Shown: in pieces, positions 7,852 to 16,876 of the stretch | Layout of the letters: every line of letters begins with the position of its first letter | How positions within the stretch are numbered: the stretch's first letter is position 1 | Source: an uncultured Christensenella sp. | GTDB taxonomy: Bacteria; Bacillota; Clostridia; Christensenellales; Pumilibacteraceae | Reading direction: 5' to 3' | DNA: 64,000 nt | Assembly (NCBI GenBank): GCA_910585955.1 | Contig: CAJUGC010000006.1 | Location: 1-64,000, forward strand | The notes under the pieces: generated by a model | What the model was told of the DNA's origin: nothing | The model's input: only the letters and a program-made list of their open reading frames with translations | Database searches by the model: none | Position numbers and translations under genes: made by a program

Positions 7852-10190
7852 AACCTTTGAAACTGACTCTGTGCGGAATAAAGAGCTTTATCGAGGAGCA
7901 GACCGTAGATTTTACACTTCTGGGCAAGAGCAATATTTTCGTTGTCTGCGGCATTACGGGCGCGGGCAAGTCGACTATTCTCGACTCGATAATTCTCGCG
8001 CTGTACGGCAACAAAGGCGATCGCGGCGGGCTGAAAATCGAGGACTACATAAACCTCAAAACCGATCGCGCAAGCGTTTCGCTCGACTTCGAGATAGAAA
8101 GGAAGGGCGTCCCTTTGAAGTACCGCGTGACTCGCTCGTTCTTTCGCGGAAAGAAGCCGTCAAAAGCTTCGCTTATCGAGCTTTCGACTGAAGCTGTCGT
8201 ATGCGACGGCAGCGATAAGGTGAACGCGGAAATCGTCGACATGATAGGGCTTTCGGCGGAAAACTTTACGAAGGTCATAGTGCTCGAACAGGGCAAGTAC
8301 GGCGAGTTTTTGAAGGCGACGAAGGCAAAGCGTACCGAGCTTGTCGGAAGCCTTTTCAAGCTCGAAAAATACCGCGAGCTGTACAACAAAGCAGGCACGA
8401 AAAAGAAAGCGCTCCAAGCGGAAATCGACGCGCTCGACGAATATCTCTGCTCGGTAAAGGAAATTACGGCGGCGGCGATCGATTCGAAGAAGAAGGAAAT
8501 AAAAACGGCCGACAAGCGCGAGAAAGAGCTTGAAAAAGCGAGCGCCGAGCTTTACGAAAAACGCGACGCTTTGACCGCCGCCAAACAGGCGTACAGCCAC
8601 TATGCGGACGCCATAGCGGCTCTTAAGAAAGCCGAAAATGATTTTGCCGTGTGCGCCGAAGCGCTTGAAAAGTTTGAAAAGGGAATCGAAAACGGAGAAA
8701 GCGACGAGGAAAAACTCGCCTCGCTTGCAGAACAAATTACCGTCGCCAAAGGAAAGAGCGAAGAGGTTTTCCGCCTGAAAGAAGCAGTCGAGAGTTTGAA
8801 AACGGCGGAAGAGAATGTAGCGAGTTTGCGCAAAAAATATGCGGAAGCGAACGACAAATTCAAGCTCGCAAGCGAGGACGAAATAAAAAATACGGGGGCA
8901 ATAGAAGTAAGAGACGCCGAACTCGAAAAGCTCGGCGCACGCCTTGAAAAGTTCGGAATAAAGCTCGACGTTAGTTTCGACGGGGCAGCCGTTCAGCGCG
9001 TCATAGGCGAGTACAATCTCGCGCATTCGGCTTCGGCGCTCGCCTCGTCTCTCAAAGTCGGCGACGTATGTCCCGTCTGCGGCTCGCAAGTTATGGGCGA
9101 GTGCTCGCACATCACGGACGACGATTTTAAGGAAGCGACGAAACTTCTCGAGCGGGCGGCGGAGGTCGCAAAACTGCGCGAAGGCGAGCGCGAAACTTTG
9201 AGAAAGGCGCAATCCGACAAGGACAAGTACGCCGCCGCGCTCGAGGGACTTTTAAACGAGGGCAAGGCGAGAGCTTCCGAGTGCGAAAGCCTTAAGAAAC
9301 AGACGGCTGCGCTCGGGGATATGCCGTACGAACTCGCCGTGCGTTCGCTGCTTGGCAGTATTTCAAACCGTCAAAGAGAATATGACGAACTTAAAAAGAA
9401 GCTCGACGAAAGGGAGAGCGTTCGGCAAAAGCTCACGGGAGAAAAGACGAAAGCCGAGGGCACGCTCGAAATCTGTCTCGAAAACGAAAAAAAATACAAG
9501 TGCGCGAAGCCCGACGAAGAGGAATTCGCCGCCGTCGTCAAGGCGCTTGCGGAAAACGAAAGAGAACAAAGAGAGCTTGTTTCGCTCGTCGGTCTGAAAA
9601 GCGCGGAAATCGAGCGGTGGGAAAAGGAACTCGTCGTCAAGCGCGAAAAGGAGAAAAAAAAGCGCGAGCTTTCGGCGCGCGTTGACGATTTGGGCGTGCT
9701 CATGAAGATGTTTAAGGGCGACGCGTTTTTGGAATTCGTTTCGCAAGAGCATATCGAGGACTTTGCGCTCGACGCCTCGGAGACGCTTTCCCGTATGTCC
9801 GGCGGCTGCTATACAATGGGGTACGACGCCGAAAAAGAGGAGTTTTTCGTCCGCGATTTCCGTGCGGGCAACAAGACGAGAAGCGTCTTGACCCTTTCGG
9901 GCGGCGAGACCTTTCTCGCCTCGCTCTCGCTCGCAATCGCCGTTTCGCGCTCTATCGCCGAAAAGAATACGTCGGGACTAAAGTTCGACTTTCTCTTTCT
10001 CGACGAGGGCTTCGGCACGCTGCACGAGGACGCGATTTGGGTGGTCGAGCGCGCTCTGCGCTCGCTCTCGCGCGAGACGCTCGTCGGCATAGTCACGCAC
10101 CGAAGCGAGCTTTCCGAGCTTATTCCCGACAAGCTCGTCGTCGAACAGGCGAGCGAAAGCAGCGGCTCGCATGTGAAAATAGTATCTTGA
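7848..10190 (+). CDS. sbcC: Exonuclease SbcCD, ATPase subunit C (short form)
   Basis: A 780-residue Rad50/SMC-like ATPase. Walker A GITGAGKSTI is at about 36-45, long Lys/Glu-rich coiled coils at about 170-390 and 430-610, the zinc hook CPVCGS near 408, the signature LSGGETFLASLSLA near 682, and Walker B FLFLDEGFGTL near 715. All catalytic elements are present, but the arms are shorter than in classical SbcC of 1,000 or more residues. It forms the DNA-tethering and ATP-driven half of SbcCD. The next gene has its own promoter, so the sbcDC operon ends here; no clear terminator hairpin was seen. Confidence 0.95.
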   Translation: MKPLKLTLCGIKSFIEEQTVDFTLLGKSNIFVVCGITGAGKSTILDSIILALYGNKGDRGGLKIEDYINLKTDRASVSLDFEIERKGVPLKYRVTRSFFRGKKPSKASLIELSTEAVVCDGSDKVNAEIVDMIGLSAENFTKVIVLEQGKYGEFLKATKAKRTELVGSLFKLEKYRELYNKAGTKKKALQAEIDALDEYLCSVKEITAAAIDSKKKEIKTADKREKELEKASAELYEKRDALTAAKQAYSHYADAIAALKKAENDFAVCAEALEKFEKGIENGESDEEKLASLAEQITVAKGKSEEVFRLKEAVESLKTAEENVASLRKKYAEANDKFKLASEDEIKNTGAIEVRDAELEKLGARLEKFGIKLDVSFDGAAVQRVIGEYNLAHSASALASSLKVGDVCPVCGSQVMGECSHITDDDFKEATKLLERAAEVAKLREGERETLRKAQSDKDKYAAALEGLLNEGKARASECESLKKQTAALGDMPYELAVRSLLGSISNRQREYDELKKKLDERESVRQKLTGEKTKAEGTLEICLENEKKYKCAKPDEEEFAAVVKALAENEREQRELVSLVGLKSAEIERWEKELVVKREKEKKKRELSARVDDLGVLMKMFKGDAFLEFVSQEHIEDFALDASETLSRMSGGCYTMGYDAEKEEFFVRDFRAGNKTRSVLTLSGGETFLASLSLAIAVSRSIAEKNTSGLKFDFLFLDEGFGTLHEDAIWVVERALRSLSRETLVGIVTHRSELSELIPDKLVVEQASESSGSHVKIVS

Positions 10191-10208
10191 ATTTATTTGC
10201 CAAAATGT

Positions 10209-10237
10209 TTGCGTTATCGGCAAAGTAGTGGTATAAT
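10209..10237 (+). promoter_or_regulatory. Promoter of the ACT-domain gene
   Basis: TTGCGT, 17 nt, TATAAT. Transcription would start near 10244, which argues against the ATG at 10243 and for the one at 10285. Confidence 0.7.
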
Positions 10238-10284
10238 CTATTATGTCGTTTTATACGCTACGCTGTGAGGAGGTGCTCTTTATA

Positions 10285-10554
10285 ATGAAGGCAATAGTTA
10301 CCGTGCTCGGCTCGGACAAAGTCGGGATAATAGCCGCCGTAACGGGCGAGCTTGCTCGGCTTAAAGTCAACATAGAGGATATATCTCAGACGCTCATGCA
10401 GGAGCACTTCGTCATGATAATGATGACGGACGTCTCGAAGAGTCCTCTCGGAATAAAGGAAATCGGCGACAAACTCAAAGCCGTCGGCGAAAATATCGGC
10501 GTGGATATAAGGATTCAGCACGAGGATATTTTCAATTCCATGCACCGCATTTGA
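10285..10554 (+). CDS. ACT domain protein, UPF0237 family
   Basis: An 89-residue protein consisting of a single ACT domain (MKAIVTVLGSDKVGIIAAVT at the N-terminus), the small ligand-sensing fold that usually binds amino acids. The ATG at 10285 is preceded by GAGGAGG, and the promoter at 10209-10237 excludes the longer frame from 10243. In many Firmicutes this gene is paired with a DUF711/UPF0210 gene, as it is here (10760), so the two probably act together. The ligand is not known. A hairpin-rich repeat separates the pair. Confidence 0.88.
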   Translation: MKAIVTVLGSDKVGIIAAVTGELARLKVNIEDISQTLMQEHFVMIMMTDVSKSPLGIKEIGDKLKAVGENIGVDIRIQHEDIFNSMHRI

Positions 10555-10555
10555 A

Positions 10556-10737
10556 GGCTTATATACTTCGTTATACGGTTGCATAAGCAATCGGTCAAAT
10601 AAATCCATTTGTTTCTGACGACGGCTTAGATGCGAGCAAGACGGACAGCAGGCAACGAGTCGTGCGGGGGCTGTACATTTTCGTACTGCTCCCGCATGGC
10701 GAGGAGCACGCAGTTCGTATTGCGACGTATATAAGCC
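10556..10737. repeat. Long hairpin repeat, GTAC-centred family, copy A
   Basis: The outer ends are a perfect inverted repeat (GGCTTATATAC at 10556-10566, GTATATAAGCC at 10727-10737). Further inner pairing converges on a core hairpin CTGTAC-ATTTTC-GTACTG-like at 10671-10687. No open frame. It lies inside the ACT/DUF711 operon. It resembles copies at 12104, 33645 and 50239. Confidence 0.6.
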
Positions 10738-10759
10738 GTCGAAGAAAAGAGGCTTGTAA

Positions 10760-12103
10760 ATGATTAACCGCAATGAAATAATCGAAACAATTAAGATGAT
10801 AGATTCGCAGAATCTCGACGTGAGAACCATTACTATGGCTCTCTCGCTTTTCGATTGCATAGACTCCGACAGGAAAAAGTGCGCGGATAAGGTCTACGAA
10901 AAGATAGTCCGTAAGGCGGGAAAGCTTGTCGAGACGGGCGAGGAGATTGCCGCGGAGTACGGCGTGCCCATAGTCAACAAGCGAGTTTCGGTGACGCCTA
11001 TAAGCCTCGTGGGAGCAGCGGGTGGCGGCTATATCGAGCTTGCAAGGGCGCTCGACAGAGCGGCGAAGGCTACGGGCATAGACTTTATCGGCGGCTATTC
11101 GGCGCTCGTTCACAAGGACATGACTCCGTATGAAAATAATTTTCTCGAAACGATAGACGAAGCTATATCGACTACGGAAAAGGTCTGCTGTTCCGTAAAC
11201 GTCGCTTCGACCAAAAGCGGCATGAATATCGACGCGATCGCCGTCATGGGCAGAAAGCTTAAAGAGCTTGCCGAAAAATCCGACAGCTTCGGCTGCGGAA
11301 AAGTCGTCGTATTTGCCAACGCCGTCGAGGATAATCCGTTCATGGCCGGCGCGTTCAACGGCTGCGGCGAAGGCGACGCCGTCATAAACGTCGGCGTATC
11401 GGGTCCGGGCGTCGTCAAATGCGCGCTCGAAAAGGTAAAGGGCGAGGACATAGCGACGGTTGCCGAAACGGTGAAAAAGACGGCGTTTAAGATTACGCGC
11501 GTCGGTCAGCTCGTGGCGAGAGAGGCGGCTTCCCGTCTCGGCGCTCGCTTCGGCATAGTCGACCTTTCGCTCGCGCCCACGCCGAAAGTGGGCGACAGCG
11601 TGGCGCACATTCTCGAGGAAATGGGACTCGAGAGCGTGGGGGCGGCGGGCACGACCGCTTGCCTTGCCATTCTCAACGATGCGGTCAAAAAGGGCGGCGT
11701 CATGGCGTCGAACAGCGTCGGCGGACTCTCGGGCGCGTTTATCCCCGTTTCCGAGGACATCGGCATGATAAACGCAGTCAGGCGCGGCGCTCTGTCTATA
11801 GAAAAGCTTGAGGCTATGACGGCGGTTTGCTCGGTGGGGCTCGACATGATAGCCGTGCCCGGCTCTACGCCTGCCGAAGTGCTGTCGGCGATTATCGCAG
11901 ACGAGTGCGCAATCGGCGTAATAAACAACAAGACGACGGCGGTGCGCATAATTCCGGCCATGGGCAAGGAAGTGGGCGACACGATAAATTTCGGAGGGCT
12001 TCTCGGCTCCGCGCCCGTCATGAGCGTCAGCCGCTTTTCGCCCAAAGCGTTCATTTCACGCGGAGGGCATGTGCCGGCGCCCATACACAGCAATAGAAAT
12101 TAA
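10760..12103 (+). CDS. DUF711 (UPF0210) family protein, PFL-like fold
   Basis: A 447-residue protein of the UPF0210/DUF711 family, which adopts a glycyl-radical-enzyme-like barrel but lacks the glycyl-radical motif. Recognisable stretches are MINRNEIIETIKMIDSQNLD at the N-terminus, LVGAAGGGYIELARALDRAA near 80 and GGLSGAFIPVSEDIGM near 325. The physiological reaction is not established. Gene order after an ACT-domain protein is conserved in Firmicutes and suggests an amino-acid-linked function. It has a weak ribosome site (AAGAGG). Another hairpin repeat begins directly after the stop codon. Confidence 0.9.
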   Translation: MINRNEIIETIKMIDSQNLDVRTITMALSLFDCIDSDRKKCADKVYEKIVRKAGKLVETGEEIAAEYGVPIVNKRVSVTPISLVGAAGGGYIELARALDRAAKATGIDFIGGYSALVHKDMTPYENNFLETIDEAISTTEKVCCSVNVASTKSGMNIDAIAVMGRKLKELAEKSDSFGCGKVVVFANAVEDNPFMAGAFNGCGEGDAVINVGVSGPGVVKCALEKVKGEDIATVAETVKKTAFKITRVGQLVAREAASRLGARFGIVDLSLAPTPKVGDSVAHILEEMGLESVGAAGTTACLAILNDAVKKGGVMASNSVGGLSGAFIPVSEDIGMINAVRRGALSIEKLEAMTAVCSVGLDMIAVPGSTPAEVLSAIIADECAIGVINNKTTAVRIIPAMGKEVGDTINFGGLLGSAPVMSVSRFSPKAFISRGGHVPAPIHSNRN

Positions 12104-12229
12104 CCGAAAGCGCATTCATCGCGTGATACGGGCTACGTTCGACGAGTTTCCTCGGTCATGTACGGAACAGTACACTCCCTTCGTCAACTCATCGACTGTT
12201 GCCCGTCTGACGCGCGACTGCACTTTCGG
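12104..12229. repeat. Long hairpin repeat, GTAC-centred family, copy B
   Basis: The outer inverted repeat is CCGAAAG/CTTTCGG. Inner paired blocks include ACGGGC/GCCCGT, and the apex is GGTCATGTAC-N6-GTACACTCCC. The left arm (ATTCATCGCGTGATACGGGC) is clearly related to copy D at 50239. It could also act as the operon's transcription stop, although it lacks a T run. Confidence 0.65.
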
Positions 12230-12268
12230 AAGCAAAACAGTAAAAAATATTAAGGAGATATATAAACC

Positions 12269-14038
12269 ATGAAGAGAAGCGAAGTAAAACTTCAAGACAA
12301 GTGGGCGCTCGAGGACATCTATGCGAGCGACGAAAAGTGGGAAGAGGACTTTACGCTCGCGGCTGCGACTGCGGGCGACGCGGCAAAGTATCGCGGCAAG
12401 CTCGGCGAGAAGAAGGAGCTGCTTGCCTGCTTTAAAAAAATAGACGAGCTGTCCGAGCGCATTGAAAGGCTTTACGGCTACGCGCACATGAGAAAGGACG
12501 AGGACGTGTCGAACACGAAGTATATGGGCATGAGCGACAGAGCCATGTCGCTTTACATTGCGCTCTCTTCGTCCGTGGCTTTCCTCGACCCCGAACTCAC
12601 GGCGCTCGACGAAAAAGTACTTAAGGCGTATATTGCAGATAAGGACTTTGCCCCCTGGTCGTACAACTTAAAGGAAATTTTGAGAGTCAAGGCGCATATC
12701 CTTTCCGAGGAAGGAGAAAAGCTGTTGTCGCTTGCTTCCGAAAGCCTCGGCTATTTCCAGAACACCTTTTCGATGATAGACAATGTCGATTTGCCGCTGC
12801 CTATGGTAAAGGACGACAAGGGAAATGATATAAAACTTACTCACGGCTCGTACTCGTTCCTTCTCTCGAGCAAGAACAGAGAGGTTAGAAAGGGCGCGTT
12901 TATGGGAATGTACGGCGCGGTTAAGAGCCTCATAAACACGATTGCTTCAAACTATACGGGCAACGTCAAGAAAGATAACTTCTACGCGCGCGCGCGCGGC
13001 TTTAAGTCGCCGCTCGAGCAGGCGCTTTACGGCGGCGACATTCCGTCCGAGGTCTACGACAATCTTATAGAATACGTCGGCAAGAACCTTTCCGTAGTGC
13101 ACGACTATGTGCGCTATAGAAAAGAACAGCTCGGGGGCGAACTGAATATGTACGATATGTACGTCTCGCTCGTAGACGACGCCGATCTTTCGCTCGACTT
13201 CGAGGACGCTTTCGAGCTTGTCAAGAAGGGGCTTAAGCCGCTTGGCGACGACTATGCCCGCCTTTTGGAGCGCGCCCGCAGCGAGCGTTGGATGGACGTA
13301 TACGAGACCGATAACAAGCGCAGCGGTGCATATCAGTCGGGTTGCTACGGCGTTCACCCGTTCGTACTTTTAAACTACTCGCGCACGGCGCACGACGTGT
13401 TCACGATTGCGCACGAGCTTGGTCACGCTATGCACACGAACTATTCGAACAGCGCTCTTCCGTACAGCCAAGCCGGCTATGCCATTTTCGTAGCCGAGGT
13501 CGCTTCCACCGTAAACGAAGTGCTGCTACTTAAGTACCTGCTTGCGACGACGACCGACAAGAAGATGAAAAAGTTTTTGCTCTCGTACTATCTCGATATG
13601 TTCCGCACGACGCTGTTCCGTCAGACGATGTTCGCCGAGTTCGAAAAGAACGCGCACGACATGGATCTCAAAGGAGAACCGCTTACGCCCGAGTCGCTTT
13701 CCGATATGTACTACGAATTAAATAAGAAGTACTACGGCGACGGCGTAAACCACAATGACGAAATCCGTTACGAGTGGGCGAGAATACCGCACTTTTACAC
13801 GGCGTTCTACGTCTATAAGTACGCGACGGGCATAACGAGCGCCGTCAACATAGCGAACGGCATATTGAAAGATGCGAAGAACGTCGAGAGATACAAAAAG
13901 TTCCTTTCGGCGGGCGGCACCGATTCGCCGTACGAAATTCTCAAGATCGCGGGCGTAGATCTCAAGACGGCGACCCCGTACGAGAATGCGATGAGAGAGT
14001 TCAAGGAAACCCTTGCGGAGCTCAAGAAACTCGGCTAA
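12269..14038 (+). CDS. pepF: Oligoendopeptidase F (M3 family)
   Basis: A 589-residue cytoplasmic zinc endopeptidase that degrades short peptides (usually 7-17 residues). The family signature is the catalytic AHELGHAMHT with HExGH near residue 382, plus the later glutamate ligand region (FVAEVASTVNEVLL, about 410-423). Length is normal for PepF (about 600). A strong ribosome site (AAGGAG) precedes the ATG. It stands alone between repeat B and a lipoprotein gene. Nothing suggests secretion. Confidence 0.94.
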   Translation: MKRSEVKLQDKWALEDIYASDEKWEEDFTLAAATAGDAAKYRGKLGEKKELLACFKKIDELSERIERLYGYAHMRKDEDVSNTKYMGMSDRAMSLYIALSSSVAFLDPELTALDEKVLKAYIADKDFAPWSYNLKEILRVKAHILSEEGEKLLSLASESLGYFQNTFSMIDNVDLPLPMVKDDKGNDIKLTHGSYSFLLSSKNREVRKGAFMGMYGAVKSLINTIASNYTGNVKKDNFYARARGFKSPLEQALYGGDIPSEVYDNLIEYVGKNLSVVHDYVRYRKEQLGGELNMYDMYVSLVDDADLSLDFEDAFELVKKGLKPLGDDYARLLERARSERWMDVYETDNKRSGAYQSGCYGVHPFVLLNYSRTAHDVFTIAHELGHAMHTNYSNSALPYSQAGYAIFVAEVASTVNEVLLLKYLLATTTDKKMKKFLLSYYLDMFRTTLFRQTMFAEFEKNAHDMDLKGEPLTPESLSDMYYELNKKYYGDGVNHNDEIRYEWARIPHFYTAFYVYKYATGITSAVNIANGILKDAKNVERYKKFLSAGGTDSPYEILKIAGVDLKTATPYENAMREFKETLAELKKLG

Positions 14039-14071
14039 ACGAAATCCAATCTTAAAAGGAAGGAAACGTCT

Positions 14072-15001
14072 TTGAAAACACGAGTAAGAATCTTAACGGC
14101 AATAGCGGCTCTTGCGCTTATCGCAATGACCTTTGTGGGGTGCGGCGCAAGCATAGACTACGTTTACTATACGGACGAGGATAACTATATCTACGATGTC
14201 CGCGTGAATATCCCGACCGAACTCGAAAGAAAGCTCGAATCAAGCGCTGTTCCCGATCCGAATTTCGACGGACAAGAATGGTCGCTTTTAGAGTGGCTGT
14301 ATACCTATGCCGATATGTTCGGATACGAAGTTGCGCCGATGAAAAGCACGGAGCGAGGAATGAAGGTATATAGGTTTATACGAAAGGCGCCCATTGAGGA
14401 CGACGAAGACGAAGAAGAAGAAAGCGACACCGTCGTAGACGTAAAGAACCTGTTTTACACCTACAGAATCACCGTAACGATGCCCAATCCGTTCAACGGT
14501 ATGCGTGCGGAATACGACGGCGCAAAGCCTTCGGATACTTCGATCGTAAGCGTTATTAAGTACGGCTACGGATATTTGCCCGCTCTCGGCGACGCGTTTC
14601 CCGCCGCCGAAACCATGGATCTTTCAGGGCTGGGGCTGAACTTTTATATGCCCGCCATACAGGGAGGCGCAAGCTCGGGCAAGGAAGTAGACGTAGATAT
14701 TAGCAGCGGCGGCACCGGTACGGAAGAATATATTTTTTATAAGTTCGACAGACTTTTCGACGAGACGGAAACTACGATTTCGTACAGCTACTCGCGTCCC
14801 AATTCGCTCGGTTGGTATGTTACGATAATTGCCGTCGGCGTAGCGATAGTTGCGATCATACTTTTCGTTACGCACAAGAAAAAGACCGCAAAGCCCGAAG
14901 CCGCGGACATCTTCCCGTACGATCCCGAAAAGGGCGAGAGTTCGGGAAGCGGACTTCCTACGGGCTATAACGGCGGCGGAGACGACATTTTCAAGTACTG
15001 A
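14072..15001 (+). CDS. Lipoprotein with a C-terminal membrane anchor, unknown function
   Basis: A 309-residue protein from a TTG start behind AAGGAAGG. The N-terminus is a lipoprotein signal ending in TFVGCGAS (lipid-modified Cys near 24). An acidic low-complexity run (DDEDEEEESD) lies near 110. A second hydrophobic segment (about 249-271) is followed by KKKTAK and a Gly-rich acidic tail. So both ends would be in or at the membrane, with about 220 residues outside. I do not recognise the outer domain. It lies between pepF and typA with separate spacing on both sides. Confidence 0.7.
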   Translation: MKTRVRILTAIAALALIAMTFVGCGASIDYVYYTDEDNYIYDVRVNIPTELERKLESSAVPDPNFDGQEWSLLEWLYTYADMFGYEVAPMKSTERGMKVYRFIRKAPIEDDEDEEEESDTVVDVKNLFYTYRITVTMPNPFNGMRAEYDGAKPSDTSIVSVIKYGYGYLPALGDAFPAAETMDLSGLGLNFYMPAIQGGASSGKEVDVDISSGGTGTEEYIFYKFDRLFDETETTISYSYSRPNSLGWYVTIIAVGVAIVAIILFVTHKKKTAKPEAADIFPYDPEKGESSGSGLPTGYNGGGDDIFKY

Positions 15002-15041
15002 CGCTTTTACACGAATTCATTTTTTAAGGACAGATATATAA

Positions 15042-16871
15042 ATGGCAAACGCACAGATAAGAAACGTAGCAATAATAGCGCACGTCGACCACGGTAAGAC
15101 GACGCTTGTCGATCAAATGCTGAGACAAGGCGGGGCGTTTCGCTCCAATCAAGTGGTCGCCGAAAGAGTAATGGACTCGAACGCGCTCGAGCGCGAACGC
15201 GGCATAACCATACTTGCGAAGAACACTTCCGTCAAGTACGGCAACTATAAGATAAACGTCGTGGACACGCCGGGTCACGCGGATTTCGGCGGCGAGGTCG
15301 AACGAATACTCAAAATGGTCAACGGCGTAGTCCTGCTCGTAGACGCGTACGAGGGCACAATGCCGCAGACGCGCTTCGTGCTTTCGAAGGCGCTCGATCT
15401 GGGACTCAAAGTAATAATAGTCGTAAACAAGATAGACCGCTCCGACGCACGAGTGAAAGAGGTCGTCGACGAAGTGCTCGAGCTACTTATGGAGCTCAAT
15501 GCGACGGACGAACAGCTCGACAGTCCCATAGTTTATTGCAGCGGCAGAAACGGCACTGCGACGTATGAGCCGGGCGAACAGGGCGAAGATCTCATTCCGC
15601 TTTTCGAGACGATCGTGCGTCATATTCCTTCGCCGCCGCAGGACGAAAGTAAGCCCGTGCAGCTCCTTATTTCCGCCCTCGATTATTCCGAATATGTGGG
15701 AACTATCGGTATCGGAAGAATAGAACGCGGCGTATTAAAGCAGAATATGCAGATAGCTCTTTGCAACTATCACAGCCCAGAAAAATCCACGCGGGCGAAA
15801 GTCACGAATATCTATACGTTCGAGGGTTTGAGCCGCATAGCTTGCGATACGGCGGGCGCTGGCGACATCGTTTGCGTTTCGGGCGTCGAAGGCGTGACGA
15901 TCGGCGATACACTTTGCGATGTTTCGGCGATAGAGCCTATGGAGTTTCCGAAGATTTCCGAGCCGTCCGTCGAGATGACGTTTTCGGTCAACGACAGCCC
16001 GTTTGCGGGCAAGGAAGGCAAGTTCGTCACGAGCCGCCACCTTCGCGCAAGACTTTTCAAAGAGACGGTCAAGGACGTCTCGCTCAAAGTATCGGACGGC
16101 GACACGGCGGAGTCGTTTGTAGTGTGCGGTAGAGGGGAAATGCACCTTTCCATTCTCATAGAAAATATGAGGCGTGAGGGTTATGAATTTCAAGTGTCCA
16201 TGCCCAAAGTCCTCTATAAAGAAGAGAACGGCGTGCGCCTCGAGCCGATAGACAAGCTTATAGTAGACGTTCCCGAAGAAAGCGTCGGCACGGTTATGGA
16301 AAAAATGGGCGTGAGAAAGGGCGAGCTTGTTTCGATGAATCCCGTCGGCGGCAGAATGAAAATGGAGTTTTCGGTGCCGTCGCGCGGACTGTTCGGATAT
16401 AAGTCGGAGTTTTTGACCGACACGAAGGGCGAGGGCGTGCTCACGTCCGCATTTGACAAGTACGACGTCTATCGCGGAGAGATAGAGCGCCGTCCGTTCG
16501 GTTCGCTCATAGCGCACGAGACGGGCGACACCATAACGTACGGACTGTTCAACGCGCAGGAACGCGGCAGTCTTTTTCTCGGCGCGGGCGTGCCCGTTTA
16601 TGCCGGCATGGTGGTCGGCGAGAACCCCAAGGGCGACGACATTGTCGTGAACGTCTGCAAGAGAAAGAACCTTACGAATACGCGCGCTTCGGGCTCGGAC
16701 GACGCGCTTCGCCTTGTGCCGTTTAAGGTAATGAGTCTCGAGCAGTGCCTCGAGTTCATAGCCGACGACGAGCTTTTGGAAGTCACGCCGAAGTCGCTTC
16801 GTATGAGAAAGAAGATACTCAATGCCGAGTTGCGTGCCAAAGCCGCGGCTCGCGCCAAGAAAGCGGAGTAA
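15042..16871 (+). CDS. typA: Translational GTPase TypA/BipA
   Basis: A 609-residue ribosome-associated GTPase of the EF-G/LepA class, needed for ribosome assembly and growth under stress or cold. The G domain shows AHVDHGKTTL (about 13-22), RGITILAK, DTPGHADF (about 74-81) and NKIDR (about 128-132). It is followed by domain 2, EF-G III/V-like domains and the TypA-specific C-terminal domain (about 400-609) with RKNLTNTRASGSDDALRL. Length is canonical. AAGGAC provides the ribosome site. dnaB starts 5 nt after its stop, so they are probably one transcript. Confidence 0.97.
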   Translation: MANAQIRNVAIIAHVDHGKTTLVDQMLRQGGAFRSNQVVAERVMDSNALERERGITILAKNTSVKYGNYKINVVDTPGHADFGGEVERILKMVNGVVLLVDAYEGTMPQTRFVLSKALDLGLKVIIVVNKIDRSDARVKEVVDEVLELLMELNATDEQLDSPIVYCSGRNGTATYEPGEQGEDLIPLFETIVRHIPSPPQDESKPVQLLISALDYSEYVGTIGIGRIERGVLKQNMQIALCNYHSPEKSTRAKVTNIYTFEGLSRIACDTAGAGDIVCVSGVEGVTIGDTLCDVSAIEPMEFPKISEPSVEMTFSVNDSPFAGKEGKFVTSRHLRARLFKETVKDVSLKVSDGDTAESFVVCGRGEMHLSILIENMRREGYEFQVSMPKVLYKEENGVRLEPIDKLIVDVPEESVGTVMEKMGVRKGELVSMNPVGGRMKMEFSVPSRGLFGYKSEFLTDTKGEGVLTSAFDKYDVYRGEIERRPFGSLIAHETGDTITYGLFNAQERGSLFLGAGVPVYAGMVVGENPKGDDIVVNVCKRKNLTNTRASGSDDALRLVPFKVMSLEQCLEFIADDELLEVTPKSLRMRKKILNAELRAKAAARAKKAE

Positions 16872-16876
16872 AGAAA

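Noticed and set aside
10609..10740. attC-like integron site in the long hairpins
   Set aside because: The elements fold, but lack the conserved GTTRRRY/RYYYAAC ends of attC sites and no integrase is present.
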